Below are positions 5,887 through 12,491 of a DNA stretch of 15,909 nt, in pieces. The position numbers and the translations under genes are program-made. The DNA lies in the NCBI GenBank assembly GCA_028717055.1, contig JAQUOO010000017.1:1-15909 (forward strand), written 5' to 3'. The notes below the pieces were generated by a model. It was not told where the DNA came from and did not search any database. It was given only the letters and a program-made list of their open reading frames with translations. Positions within the stretch are counted from its first letter, which is position 1, and every line of letters starts with the position of its first letter. This DNA comes from Candidatus Omnitrophota bacterium (GTDB taxonomy: Bacteria; Omnitrophota; Gorgyraeia; Gygaellales; Profunditerraquicolaceae).

Positions 5887-6336
5887 TTATTTAACAGCCT
5901 GCATTGCTTCAATAACCCGCTGGCTTACGCCCTGTTTTTTAAGATAGTTAAGATCATCCGGAGTTAAGGAGTATTTGGAATTTGTAGCCTTGATTTTAGC
6001 GATAATATCATCGCCGGTTGCGCCTTGTCTGGTCAGATCGACAATTTGCTGAATAGTAAGCGGTGTTGCCTGAACAGCTGGGGCAGATTGACTTGCTTGG
6101 GCACTAGGTTTATTAATCTGCGCGCCTACCAAAGCTCCCGCTCCTGCGCCTACCGCTCCACCGATTAAAGCGCCTCCCACACCGCTGCCGCTTTGATGCC
6201 CGATTATCCCCCCTGCCAAAGCGCCTACCGCTCCACCGATTCCGGCGCCCTCAGCTATCCTTGTCTTATTGGTTTCACAACCGAAAATGGCTAATGCCAA
6301 AATTAAAACAGTCAATAACGAATAAAGTCTTTTCAT
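5887..6336 (-). CDS. Glycine-zipper lipoprotein
   Basis: This 149-residue protein begins with a signal peptide and lipobox (LAIFGC, Cys20), so it is a predicted envelope lipoprotein. Residues about 30-75 are a glycine zipper (GAGIGGAVGALAGGIIG and GGALIGGAVGAGAGALVG), a membrane-inserting helical hairpin seen in SlyB/Rcp-type and other surface lipoproteins. After a Ser/Ala/Gln linker, the C-terminal ~55 residues hold two related helical units (LTIQQIVDLTRQGATGDDII and LTPDDLNYLKKQGVSQRVIEAM), a domain often found in small lipoproteins of uncultured phyla. The function is probably envelope integrity or stress, but that is inference. AAGGAG lies 9 bases before the ATG, and a good promoter lies upstream. 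Confidence 0.9.
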   Translation of the reverse strand: MKRLYSLLTVLILALAIFGCETNKTRIAEGAGIGGAVGALAGGIIGHQSGSGVGGALIGGAVGAGAGALVGAQINKPSAQASQSAPAVQATPLTIQQIVDLTRQGATGDDIIAKIKATNSKYSLTPDDLNYLKKQGVSQRVIEAMQAVK

Positions 6337-6390
6337 ATGTTTATGCTCCTTAAGAATAAATAGATTAAATTACGATTTTATAGTTTTCAT

Positions 6391-6419
6391 ATTCTAGCTC
6401 AAAAATTGAGTATTTGCAA
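6391..6419 (-). promoter_or_regulatory. Promoter of the glycine-zipper lipoprotein, with palindrome in the spacer
   Basis: TTGCAA (6419-6414) and TAGAAT (6396-6391, 5 of 6 to consensus) are spaced 17 bases apart on the minus strand. A perfect inverted repeat, ctcaa-aaa-ttgag (6398-6410), fills the spacer and could be a repressor operator. The start would be near 6384, giving a leader of about 48 bases. Confidence 0.6.
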
Positions 6420-6449
6420 GAATGGAAACTGCCCAAATCAATGTCATTT

Positions 6450-6523
6450 TGCGCCTGGCAGGAGTTGAACCTGCAACGCCTAGCTCCGAAGGCTAGCGCT
6501 CTATCCAGTTGAGCTACAGGCGC
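6450..6523 (-). tRNA. tRNA-Arg (anticodon TCG)
   Basis: The full cloverleaf is visible: acceptor GCGCCTG/CAGGCGC with discriminator A, D arm GCTC/GAGC, anticodon stem CTAGC/GCTAG around CTTCGGA (anticodon TCG, reads CGA), and T stem GCAGG/CCTGC with the normal TTCAACT loop. CCA is not encoded. The mature 5' end lies one base after the stop codon of the radical SAM gene, so the tRNA is probably cut from that gene's mRNA. Confidence 0.95.
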
Positions 6524-6524
6524 T

Positions 6525-7244
6525 CTAAAAAACTTCCACCTTCTCCCCTAATATCTCTTTAATTTTCCTGAGTTTGGTTTTTGCTACAGGGAGAACGCCT
6601 GCATCGGCGGTAGTGCGCACAGGAGAATTCAATTGCACCTTATCGGGATTTATTCTCTCAATGGCCTCTTTTAACTTGCGGATATGCCTGATATCGTCGT
6701 TAATACCTTTTATAAGCATTACCTCCAGCCAAATCTTTCCGCGGAATTCTTTTCTTAAAGCAACAAGGCCGTTGATGACATTTTCTATGTTTATTCCCGC
6801 AAGCGGCCGGTCAACCTTAATGAACAACTCCTGGGTTACCGCATCCAGCGAAGGAACAATTAAGTCTGCCTGCAATAATTGCCTGCGGATATCCGGATCC
6901 GAAAGCAGCGACGCATTGGTAAGGACAGCTACCCTTAATGGGGTCATTTTCTTTATCTCCGAAATTAACTCGCCGAACCCGGAGTTTAAAGTAGGCTCTC
7001 CCGAGCCGGAAAGAGTAATATACCCAAGGGTTTGAGCAGCTTCATTATTATTCTCCAGCCAGGTTTTAAATTCATCGATAATCCGGCCTACCATAATATA
7101 TTCTTTTCTCTCGGAGGTAAGATTGGTGGTTTTTCCCAACTGGCAATAAATACAATCGAAATTACAAGTCTTATAAGGCGTAAGACTTATACCCAAAGAT
7201 ACCCCGAGCCTGCGCGATTTTACCGGACCATATAAATATTGCAT
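6525..7244 (-). CDS. Radical SAM protein, wyosine-synthetase-like (COG0731 type)
   Basis: This 239-residue radical SAM enzyme carries the iron-sulfur motif CNFDCIYC (Cys27, Cys31, Cys34). The preceding YGPVKSRRLGVSLGI stretch and YCQLGKTT are hallmarks of a group annotated as tRNA wyosine synthetase-like. SGSGEPTLN is the SAM-contacting GGEP-type motif and LTNASLL follows it. Members in bacteria have no proven reaction, because wyosine itself is made in archaea and eukaryotes, so the substrate is unknown. The gene sits between a stand-alone CBM48 protein and tRNA-Arg, one base from the tRNA. A weak AAGG lies just before the ATG, and a 47-base hairpin lies 14 bases upstream. A tRNA-related role is only suggested by context. 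Confidence 0.9.
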   Translation of the reverse strand: MQYLYGPVKSRRLGVSLGISLTPYKTCNFDCIYCQLGKTTNLTSERKEYIMVGRIIDEFKTWLENNNEAAQTLGYITLSGSGEPTLNSGFGELISEIKKMTPLRVAVLTNASLLSDPDIRRQLLQADLIVPSLDAVTQELFIKVDRPLAGINIENVINGLVALRKEFRGKIWLEVMLIKGINDDIRHIRKLKEAIERINPDKVQLNSPVRTTADAGVLPVAKTKLRKIKEILGEKVEVF

Positions 7245-7258
7245 ATACCTTAATGAAT

Positions 7259-7305
7259 TAGGCGCCTTGATATCCGCGCAAGAGAAAGCGGGTTCAAGAC
7301 GCCTA
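7259..7305 (-). ncRNA. 47-nt hairpin between the CBM48 and radical SAM genes
   Basis: On the minus strand TAGGCG pairs with CGCCTA, CTTGA with TCAAG and CCGC with GCGG around a 10-base loop, in total about 16 pairs with a single G-U. Plus-strand RNA would have a C-A mismatch there, so the minus-strand transcript is the better fit. There is no U-run after it, so it is not a standard terminator. It lies in the leader of the radical SAM gene and could be a regulatory or stabilising structure. Confidence 0.5.
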
Positions 7306-7330
7306 GATGTTATACTTCGAATTTAACCAA

Positions 7331-7606
7331 TTATTTCACTTCCACCACGCAGTTCTGCGTGCCGAAAGCATTTGTAATACAGGAAGCGCAGCGTGGATCA
7401 TTTGTCCATACGCCATCAACCAAAAACCTGTATTCGTGCCTGCCGGGTTTAAGATTCGTCTTTACCAGCCAGTTGCCTTTGGAATCGCACTTTGCGCCCA
7501 GCTTTTTAGCATCCCAACTGTTGAAAGAACCTGCCAAATTTACCTTCTTGGCCTTCGGAGCGTAAAACTTGAATTCTACTGTTTTTGACCCTGCTAATCT
7601 TGCCAT
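7331..7606 (-). CDS. Small stand-alone CBM48 (AMPK-type glycogen-binding) protein
   Basis: The 91 residues are a single early-set/CBM48 beta-sandwich, the domain that binds glycogen in AMPK beta subunits and branching enzymes. Signature segments are VEFKFYAPKAKKVNLAGSFN, SWD, GNWLVKTNLKPGRHEYRFLV and DGVWTNDP. There is no catalytic domain and no signal peptide, so it should be cytoplasmic. The C terminus adds Cys73, Cys76 and Cys86 (CASC plus NC), which with Cys40 might bind metal or form a disulfide. A strong AGGAGGAGG site lies just before the ATG, and a near-consensus promoter sits between it and lpxI. Stand-alone copies are common in uncultured phyla; their role is unproven. Confidence 0.9.
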   Translation of the reverse strand: MARLAGSKTVEFKFYAPKAKKVNLAGSFNSWDAKKLGAKCDSKGNWLVKTNLKPGRHEYRFLVDGVWTNDPRCASCITNAFGTQNCVVEVK

Positions 7607-7629
7607 TACCTCCTCCTTCTTACAACTTA

Positions 7630-7657
7630 TTTATACACCTAAGGCAAAAAGTGTCAA
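7630..7657 (-). promoter_or_regulatory. Strong promoter of the CBM48 gene
   Basis: TTGACA (7657-7652, perfect) and TATAAA (7635-7630, 5 of 6) are 16 bases apart on the minus strand. The promoter starts 6 bases after the lpxI stop codon, so the CBM48 gene is expressed on its own and not only as the tail of the lpx operon. The match to consensus, plus the strong ribosome binding site, suggests high expression. Confidence 0.7.
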
Positions 7658-7663
7658 GCGAAA

Positions 7664-8464
7664 TTAAACACCAGCTATTAAAATGCCCTTCTTATCTGCC
7701 AGTTTAAGGCTTGAATCACGATCGATAAAAAGTGTCTTATCCGCCTCCACGGCAAGGCATTTTACTCCTGCCTTAACCAGATTTTGAACAGTTCTCAAGC
7801 CTATTACCGGAATATCAAAACGCATATCCTGTTTTGGTTTAGCCACCTTGACTATTGTGGCCCCACGGACAATCTTTCCCGCTCTTCTGATAAGCCTGTC
7901 TGTCCCTTCCAGAGCTTCTACCGCCACAACCGCCTTGGCCTTAACTGCCACTGTCTGGCCGATATCCAACGCAGCTACGGATTTAGCTAAATCAAAGCCG
8001 AAATTAATATCCTCTAGAATTTCCTGATCCGGCTTACCGGTTGTAAGCGCGCCTTTTCTTACCAGCAAGTTCTCGCAAAAAGTAGAAGAATCCAAAAGCG
8101 TCAAACCGTTTTCCTCGAGCCTGGCGGCAATCGCGCCAAATATGCTATCTGCCTTTTTATTCTTTGTGCTCGCAAGTATCTGTTGGATATCCTGGCTTTC
8201 CCGGACTTCCCGGCTAAAGAGCCGCCAAGGGCTGATTTGGCCGGCCATAACTACTTTTTTTACTCCTTCGGAGGCGAATATCCCGAAAATCCGTTTGAAC
8301 TCCGACAGGTTAAGCCAATACACCTTATCCGCCAGCCTTTTTATTCTGGCTGAAGTATCTCCCTTTATCGCTATAGCTACGACGGAAAATCCCTTTTTCC
8401 GGGCAGCTTCACAAAATAAAAGAGGGAATTTTCTGTTTCCGGCAATTATTCCTATTTTTTCCAT
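7664..8464 (-). CDS. lpxI: UDP-2,3-diacylglucosamine pyrophosphatase LpxI
   Basis: LpxI (DUF1009 family) cleaves UDP-2,3-diacylglucosamine to lipid X and UMP, the fourth step of lipid A synthesis, in bacteria that lack LpxH. At 266 residues it is the normal length. The N-terminal KIGIIAGNRKFPLLFCEAA and the C-terminal core KPKQDMRFDIPVIGLRTVQN, with conserved Asp213 and Asp217, are diagnostic; TGKPDQEILEDINFGFDLAK is also typical. It begins two bases after the lpxA stop and has no clear ribosome binding site, so translation probably depends on coupling to lpxA. It is the last gene of the lpx cluster. The often-following lpxB is absent. Confidence 0.95.
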   Translation of the reverse strand: MEKIGIIAGNRKFPLLFCEAARKKGFSVVAIAIKGDTSARIKRLADKVYWLNLSEFKRIFGIFASEGVKKVVMAGQISPWRLFSREVRESQDIQQILASTKNKKADSIFGAIAARLEENGLTLLDSSTFCENLLVRKGALTTGKPDQEILEDINFGFDLAKSVAALDIGQTVAVKAKAVVAVEALEGTDRLIRRAGKIVRGATIVKVAKPKQDMRFDIPVIGLRTVQNLVKAGVKCLAVEADKTLFIDRDSSLKLADKKGILIAGV

Positions 8465-8466
8465 CG

Positions 8467-9249
8467 CTATTTTCGGCAGGAACGCGAAATTCCGCGCTCT
8501 GTTTTCTTGATAAATTCAACGAGGTATGCGACTTCGGATGTTATTTTGACGTCCCTGGTTAATTTCTCCAAAGCATGTTTAATAGAGAGCCCGGAACTAA
8601 AAAGTATCCTGAAAGAATCATCAAGCAGGCCAATCGATTCTTTGGGGACATTATGGCGGCGTAAACCTATGAGGTTTAATCCAAATACTGCCGCGGGATG
8701 GCCGTCACAGGTCGAATACGGAGGGATATCCTGAACCACTTTGGAACAACCGCCGATAATAGAAAGCATTCCAACCCTGACAAATTGATGAATCGCCACC
8801 AACCCGCCGATAACTGCCTTGTCTTCAATAGTAACGTGGCCGGCCAGGGTAGCGCCGTTAGCCAAAACGCAGTTATTTCCAACCCGGCAATCATGGGCCA
8901 CATGGGAATATGCCATTATTAAATTGCCGCTTCCTACAATAGTCTTGCCGCCGTTTTCAGTCCCGGGATTAAAGGTGCAATATTCACGGATAATATTATT
9001 ATCTCCAATCTCCAGATACACCTTTTCACCTTTATATTTCAAATCCTGCGGCCGGGAACCGATAACCGCGCCGGTAAATATATCACAATTTTTGCCTATA
9101 GCGGTGTTGCCTTCGACGACGCAGTGATTTCCGATTTTAGTCCCTGCCCCGATAATTACTTCCTCTCCAATAACCGCATAAGGCCCGATTACAACATTCT
9201 CCCCGATTTTAGCGTTTTTGGAAACTAAAGCTGTGCTGTGTATTTGCAT
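8467..9249 (-). CDS. lpxA: Acyl-ACP:UDP-N-acetylglucosamine O-acyltransferase LpxA
   Basis: LpxA adds the first 3-O-acyl chain to UDP-GlcNAc, the first step of lipid A synthesis. The 260 residues match the usual ~262. The N-terminal two-thirds is a left-handed beta helix of hexapeptide repeats, with SRPQDLKYKGE, the catalytic His119 in MAYSHVAHDC (E. coli His125) and VAIHQFVRVG. The C-terminal helical domain starts near YSTCDGHPA and contains GLNLIGLRRHNV. AAAGGA lies 5 bases before the ATG. It follows lpxC-fabZ after 9 bases and leads directly into lpxI, so these three form a tight operon. Confidence 0.97.
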   Translation of the reverse strand: MQIHSTALVSKNAKIGENVVIGPYAVIGEEVIIGAGTKIGNHCVVEGNTAIGKNCDIFTGAVIGSRPQDLKYKGEKVYLEIGDNNIIREYCTFNPGTENGGKTIVGSGNLIMAYSHVAHDCRVGNNCVLANGATLAGHVTIEDKAVIGGLVAIHQFVRVGMLSIIGGCSKVVQDIPPYSTCDGHPAAVFGLNLIGLRRHNVPKESIGLLDDSFRILFSSGLSIKHALEKLTRDVKITSEVAYLVEFIKKTERGISRSCRK

Positions 9250-9258
9250 ATTAATCCT

Positions 9259-10554
9259 TTAATTCTCCACCAAAGCGCAAACAAAGTCGGCTTCCGCCAC
9301 AACCTTACCGTCCACCATGGCCTTGCCGCGCACTTGGCCTATTTTAGACTTTACTTTTACAGTTTCAACTTCAAAAACCAATTGATCGCCAGGGACAACT
9401 GGTTTGCGGAATTTTACGTTATCAATCGACATAAAAAAAGCGAGTTTACCCCGGTATTCTTCCGAAGCAAGCAGCATCACCGCCCCAACCTGGGCCATCG
9501 CTTCGACGATAATAACTCCCGGCATAACCGGCCTTCCCGGAAAATGCCCTTTGAAAAAATAATCGTTGATAGTCACGTTCTTTATTCCGGTTGCCCGCTT
9601 GCCATATTCAATCGAAATAATCCTATCCACAAATAAAAACGGTTCCCTGTGCGGGATAATCTTCATTATATCGGTCACTTCCAAAACGCCATTTTCTGTT
9701 TTCATAGAATTTTTCTTCCTTTGTTCGGCTATTTTACTTATCAACTTCAGGTTAAACGAATGCCCGCTCTTCAAAGCCTTGATATGCCCCTTTAAGGGAA
9801 ACCCCAGCAAAAACAAATCCCCCATCAAATCCAGGACTTTATGCCTGACAGCCTCATCGGCAAAACGCATCCTGTTCTTTATTACCTGCCCGGCTTTATC
9901 CAAAACAAGGGTATTCTCATAATTTGCCCCCAGGCCAAGGCCTTGCCGTTTCAATTCAACGCTTTCGCTCTCAAGGCAAAAGGTGCGGGCAGGAGCTATT
10001 TCTTTCTTGAAATTTTCCGGATTAACCGGCAAATCTATGAATTCGATTTTAGGCAGCGACTTGGCATAATCAAGAGTATAAGAAATCCTGAACTCGCCAG
10101 CAGGCTCGATTGCAATGGAAGCACCACCCTCCTCTATCCTGATCGGTTCTCTGATAGAAAACACATTCTGTTCCCTGCCTAATTCCTTGATGCCCGCCTG
10201 TTCAATAAACTCCACATAATTGAGGCTGCTCCCGTCCAAACCCGGCAATTCATTATTGTCCAGCTCAATATATAAATTATCGACGCCTAAACCCGACAAT
10301 GCCGCCATAAGGTGCTCGATTGTCTGCACGCACGCGGAGCCGCTTTCGATAGAAGTGCGCCGCGGCATTTTTTCCGCCGGGACCATATTTTCCACGCAAG
10401 CCCTGATTTGAGGAAATCCGGTTAAGTCCTTACGGACAAAAATAATCCCGGTATCAGCCGGCGCCGGTTTCAAGGTAACGCTGGATTTATTGCCGGTATG
10501 CAAACCTATGCCGCTGAAACTGATCTCTTTTGCGATTGTCTTTTGCTTACTCAT
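9259..10554 (-). CDS. Fused LpxC deacetylase and FabZ dehydratase
   Basis: One 431-residue chain combines two enzymes. Residues 1 to about 280 are LpxC, the zinc-dependent deacetylase that commits UDP-3-O-acyl-GlcNAc to lipid A: FSGIGLHTG, His81 in TIEHLMAALS, His238 and Asp242 in VRHKVLDLMGDL (zinc ligands), and His265 in SGH. After a short Lys-rich linker, residues about 293-431 are FabZ, the beta-hydroxyacyl-ACP dehydratase of fatty acid synthesis: IIPHREPFLFVDRI, then GHFPGRPVMPGV with His337, and Glu351 in EAMAQ. All catalytic residues are present. Such fusions are known from Bacteroidetes and other phyla. No ribosome binding site is seen; a promoter lies close to the ATG. A fused chain ties lipid A commitment to fatty acid supply. 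Confidence 0.96.
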   Translation of the reverse strand: MSKQKTIAKEISFSGIGLHTGNKSSVTLKPAPADTGIIFVRKDLTGFPQIRACVENMVPAEKMPRRTSIESGSACVQTIEHLMAALSGLGVDNLYIELDNNELPGLDGSSLNYVEFIEQAGIKELGREQNVFSIREPIRIEEGGASIAIEPAGEFRISYTLDYAKSLPKIEFIDLPVNPENFKKEIAPARTFCLESESVELKRQGLGLGANYENTLVLDKAGQVIKNRMRFADEAVRHKVLDLMGDLFLLGFPLKGHIKALKSGHSFNLKLISKIAEQRKKNSMKTENGVLEVTDIMKIIPHREPFLFVDRIISIEYGKRATGIKNVTINDYFFKGHFPGRPVMPGVIIVEAMAQVGAVMLLASEEYRGKLAFFMSIDNVKFRKPVVPGDQLVFEVETVKVKSKIGQVRGKAMVDGKVVAEADFVCALVEN

Positions 10555-10563
10555 AATTATATT

Positions 10564-10591
10564 ACTCTAGAATAATTAACGATAATTTCAA
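10564..10591 (-). promoter_or_regulatory. Candidate promoter of lpxC-fabZ with very short leader
   Basis: TTGAAA (10591-10586, 5 of 6) and TAGAGT (10569-10564, 4 of 6) are 16 bases apart on the minus strand. The -10 ends 9 bases before the lpxC-fabZ ATG, leaving at most a few bases of leader. A second TATAAT sits almost touching the ATG and is too close to serve unless start positions shift. No Shine-Dalgarno is present. Confidence 0.4.
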
Positions 10592-10600
10592 ATATCAAAG

Positions 10601-10702
10601 CACAAAATTCAAAATAAATCTAAATGACAAATACTCAATGACAAAACTTTTATTTTGAAATTTGGGTTTTGAATTTATTTTGGATTTTGAATTTTGTCAT
10701 TA
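10601..10702. repeat. A/T-rich imperfect palindrome, copy 1 (after lpxD)
   Basis: An A-rich left arm (caaaattcaaaat, 10603-10615) is mirrored by a T-rich right arm (attttgaattttg, 10684-10696), folding the whole stretch into an imperfect hairpin. It begins 7 bases after the lpxD stop. Its 10637-10701 part aligns with 15018-15082 without gaps, 54 of 65 bases by hand. It resembles intergenic palindromic (REP/MITE-like) repeats; it may also stop transcription or protect mRNA ends. Confidence 0.7.
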
Positions 10703-10708
10703 ATGAAA

Positions 10709-11755
10709 CTATTCTTTGCTCTTCAACTTAGTTTCCAACTCTTCGATTCTTTTCTTCAATTCTTTTACCAGCTCAAACATCTTCGGCAGATTATGCACAT
10801 AGGCGTGCGATTTCTGATTTTCGAGGAACGGCCGCGCAGGATATCCGGAAAACATAGCGCCCGCAGGAATGGATTTACTTACGCCTGACTGGGCGGTAAC
10901 TACCGCATTATCACCGACGGTAATGTGCCCGACTAACCCGGCTTGCCCGGCCAGGATTACGTTGTTTCCGATTACGGTCGAACCGGATATTCCGACTTGG
11001 GCTACAATCAGGCAATTTTCGCCTATAACTACGTTATGGGCAATCTGGACAAGATTATCGATTTTTGTCCCCCGGCCGATAATAGTTTTGTTAAATCTGG
11101 CCCGGTCAATAGTAACATTGGCGCCGATTTCGACATCGTCTCCGATCTCAACGGTGCCCACCTGCGGAATCTTATGCTGCCTGCCGTCAACCTCGACAAA
11201 ACCAAACCCATCCGAACCTATTACCGTTCCGCTGTGAATGATTACCCGGCTGCCTATCGCTACCCGCTCGCGGATAGAAACATTAGGATGTATCAGGGCG
11301 TTACTGCCTATCTTCGTCATCCTCCCGATAAAACACCCCGGATAAATTACCGAATTATCCCCGATTTCAGCGTCGTCCTCAATGACTACATGTGCCCCTA
11401 TCGCGGCATTCCTGCCTAATTTAACACCTTTTCCCAATAAAGCGCTTGGGTGAATTCCTTTAAAATGCCCTGTCTCATCGGGATTCATTAACGAAATCAC
11501 TTTGGCAAAAGCCAATGACGGATTGGCAACACGGATTACATTCTTATCAGGAGGAGTCTCCATCTCCCTGGAAACTATGACTGCCGAGGCGGATGTCGTA
11601 ACTAAAAGCGGAGAATATTTAGAATTAGCTAAAAAAGTGATATCTCCGGAAGCCGCTTCTTTTATACCGGAAATACCGGTAATCACAACATCAGCGTCCC
11701 CCTTAACATCGCCCTCTATAACCTGAGCAATCTCCCTTAGGGTCTTACGCATCAT
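10709..11755 (-). CDS. lpxD: UDP-3-O-acylglucosamine N-acyltransferase LpxD
   Basis: LpxD adds the N-linked acyl chain after LpxC has removed the acetyl group. The 348-residue protein has the N-terminal uridine-binding domain (TLREIAQVIEG, ITGISGIKEAASGDITFLAN), a long hexapeptide-repeat beta helix (IHPSALLGKGVKLG onward), catalytic His240 in IDNLVQIAHNVVIG, SDGFGF, and a final helical tail (ELVKELKKRIEELETKL) for trimer packing and ACP binding. Two ATG codons lie in a row at 11755 and 11752, and neither has a good ribosome binding site. The gene follows ompH after 55 bases and is followed by repeat copy 1. Confidence 0.97.
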   Translation of the reverse strand: MMRKTLREIAQVIEGDVKGDADVVITGISGIKEAASGDITFLANSKYSPLLVTTSASAVIVSREMETPPDKNVIRVANPSLAFAKVISLMNPDETGHFKGIHPSALLGKGVKLGRNAAIGAHVVIEDDAEIGDNSVIYPGCFIGRMTKIGSNALIHPNVSIRERVAIGSRVIIHSGTVIGSDGFGFVEVDGRQHKIPQVGTVEIGDDVEIGANVTIDRARFNKTIIGRGTKIDNLVQIAHNVVIGENCLIVAQVGISGSTVIGNNVILAGQAGLVGHITVGDNAVVTAQSGVSKSIPAGAMFSGYPARPFLENQKSHAYVHNLPKMFELVKELKKRIEELETKLKSKE

Positions 11756-11810
11756 ATAATATGCCGATTGTCATTCGGTACCGCACCCAACAGGCGATAC
11801 CTCTCTTATC

Positions 11811-12311
11811 TTATTTCTTTTTATTCAATATGCCGACAATCTTATCCGTAATATCCAGATTTTTCCCCTGATAAACCAATACGCGGTCATTAAATACCAT
11901 ACTATAACCCTCTTTTTCCGCGTAGGACTTTACCGTCGATTCGATATCTTTCAGGACTTCCTTCATTTTATCTTCCTGTTCTTTGCGCAATTCTCCCTCT
12001 CGCTGGGAAATAAAATCTTTTATCGCCTTGGCTTTATTTTCCAGTTCGCCTTTTTTTGCTTCTTTCTCTTTATCGCTTAAAATGCTGAATTTATCTTTAA
12101 GGGCATTGAATTCATTAAGCTTCTTATCTCTTTCAGCGGTATAATTTTTCTCTTTCTCGGTCAAAGTTTTATCAAAACCTTTTGTTTTGGAATACTCGCT
12201 AAAGGCGCGGGCTAAATTTATAAAAGCAATCTTATCCGCAGCTTGAGCCGCTCCCATCAAAACAAAAACACTTAACAAGACCCCGCACAAAACCACCAGC
12301 AACTTCTTCAT
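11811..12311 (-). CDS. OmpH/Skp-family periplasmic chaperone
   Basis: Skp-type chaperones hold unfolded outer-membrane proteins in the periplasm and hand them to the Bam complex. The 166 residues start with a signal peptide cleaved after AQA (residue 24), then ADKIAFINLARAF, the beta strand typical of the family. A long charged helical region follows (about residues 45-125, the Skp tentacle coiled coil, with KEKEAKKGELENKAKAIKDF), then the closing strand and helix YSMVFNDRVLVYQG ... DITDKIVGILNKKK. AAGGAGG lies 7 bases before the ATG. Its place between bamA and lpxD is the classical arrangement. Confidence 0.95.
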   Translation of the reverse strand: MKKLLVVLCGVLLSVFVLMGAAQAADKIAFINLARAFSEYSKTKGFDKTLTEKEKNYTAERDKKLNEFNALKDKFSILSDKEKEAKKGELENKAKAIKDFISQREGELRKEQEDKMKEVLKDIESTVKSYAEKEGYSMVFNDRVLVYQGKNLDITDKIVGILNKKK

Positions 12312-12345
12312 TTTACTTCCTCCTTTTTAATATACCTATACCGGT

Positions 12346-12485
12346 TTAATTTTCAAGTTCCAAGCCCAATGACAAATAAAAGATTCAAATTCCAATTTTC
12401 AAATTGGGCATTGAATCATCGCCTGCCAGCCAGCAGCAGGCAGAGGATTTCATTTAACATTGGGATTTGGTGATTGGTCATTTAT
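12346..12485. repeat. Imperfect palindrome, copy 2 (after bamA)
   Basis: This divergent member of the repeat class fills the bamA-ompH gap. CCCAATG (12365-12371) pairs with CATTGGG (12458-12464). Inside are two further hairpins: ccaatt/aattgg (12392-12407) and gcctgc/gcaggc (12421-12441). It starts 7 bases after the bamA stop. The shared AATGACAAA words and its position link it to copies 1 and 3, but its sequence is much less similar. Confidence 0.55.
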
Positions 12486-12491
12486 GCGTGG

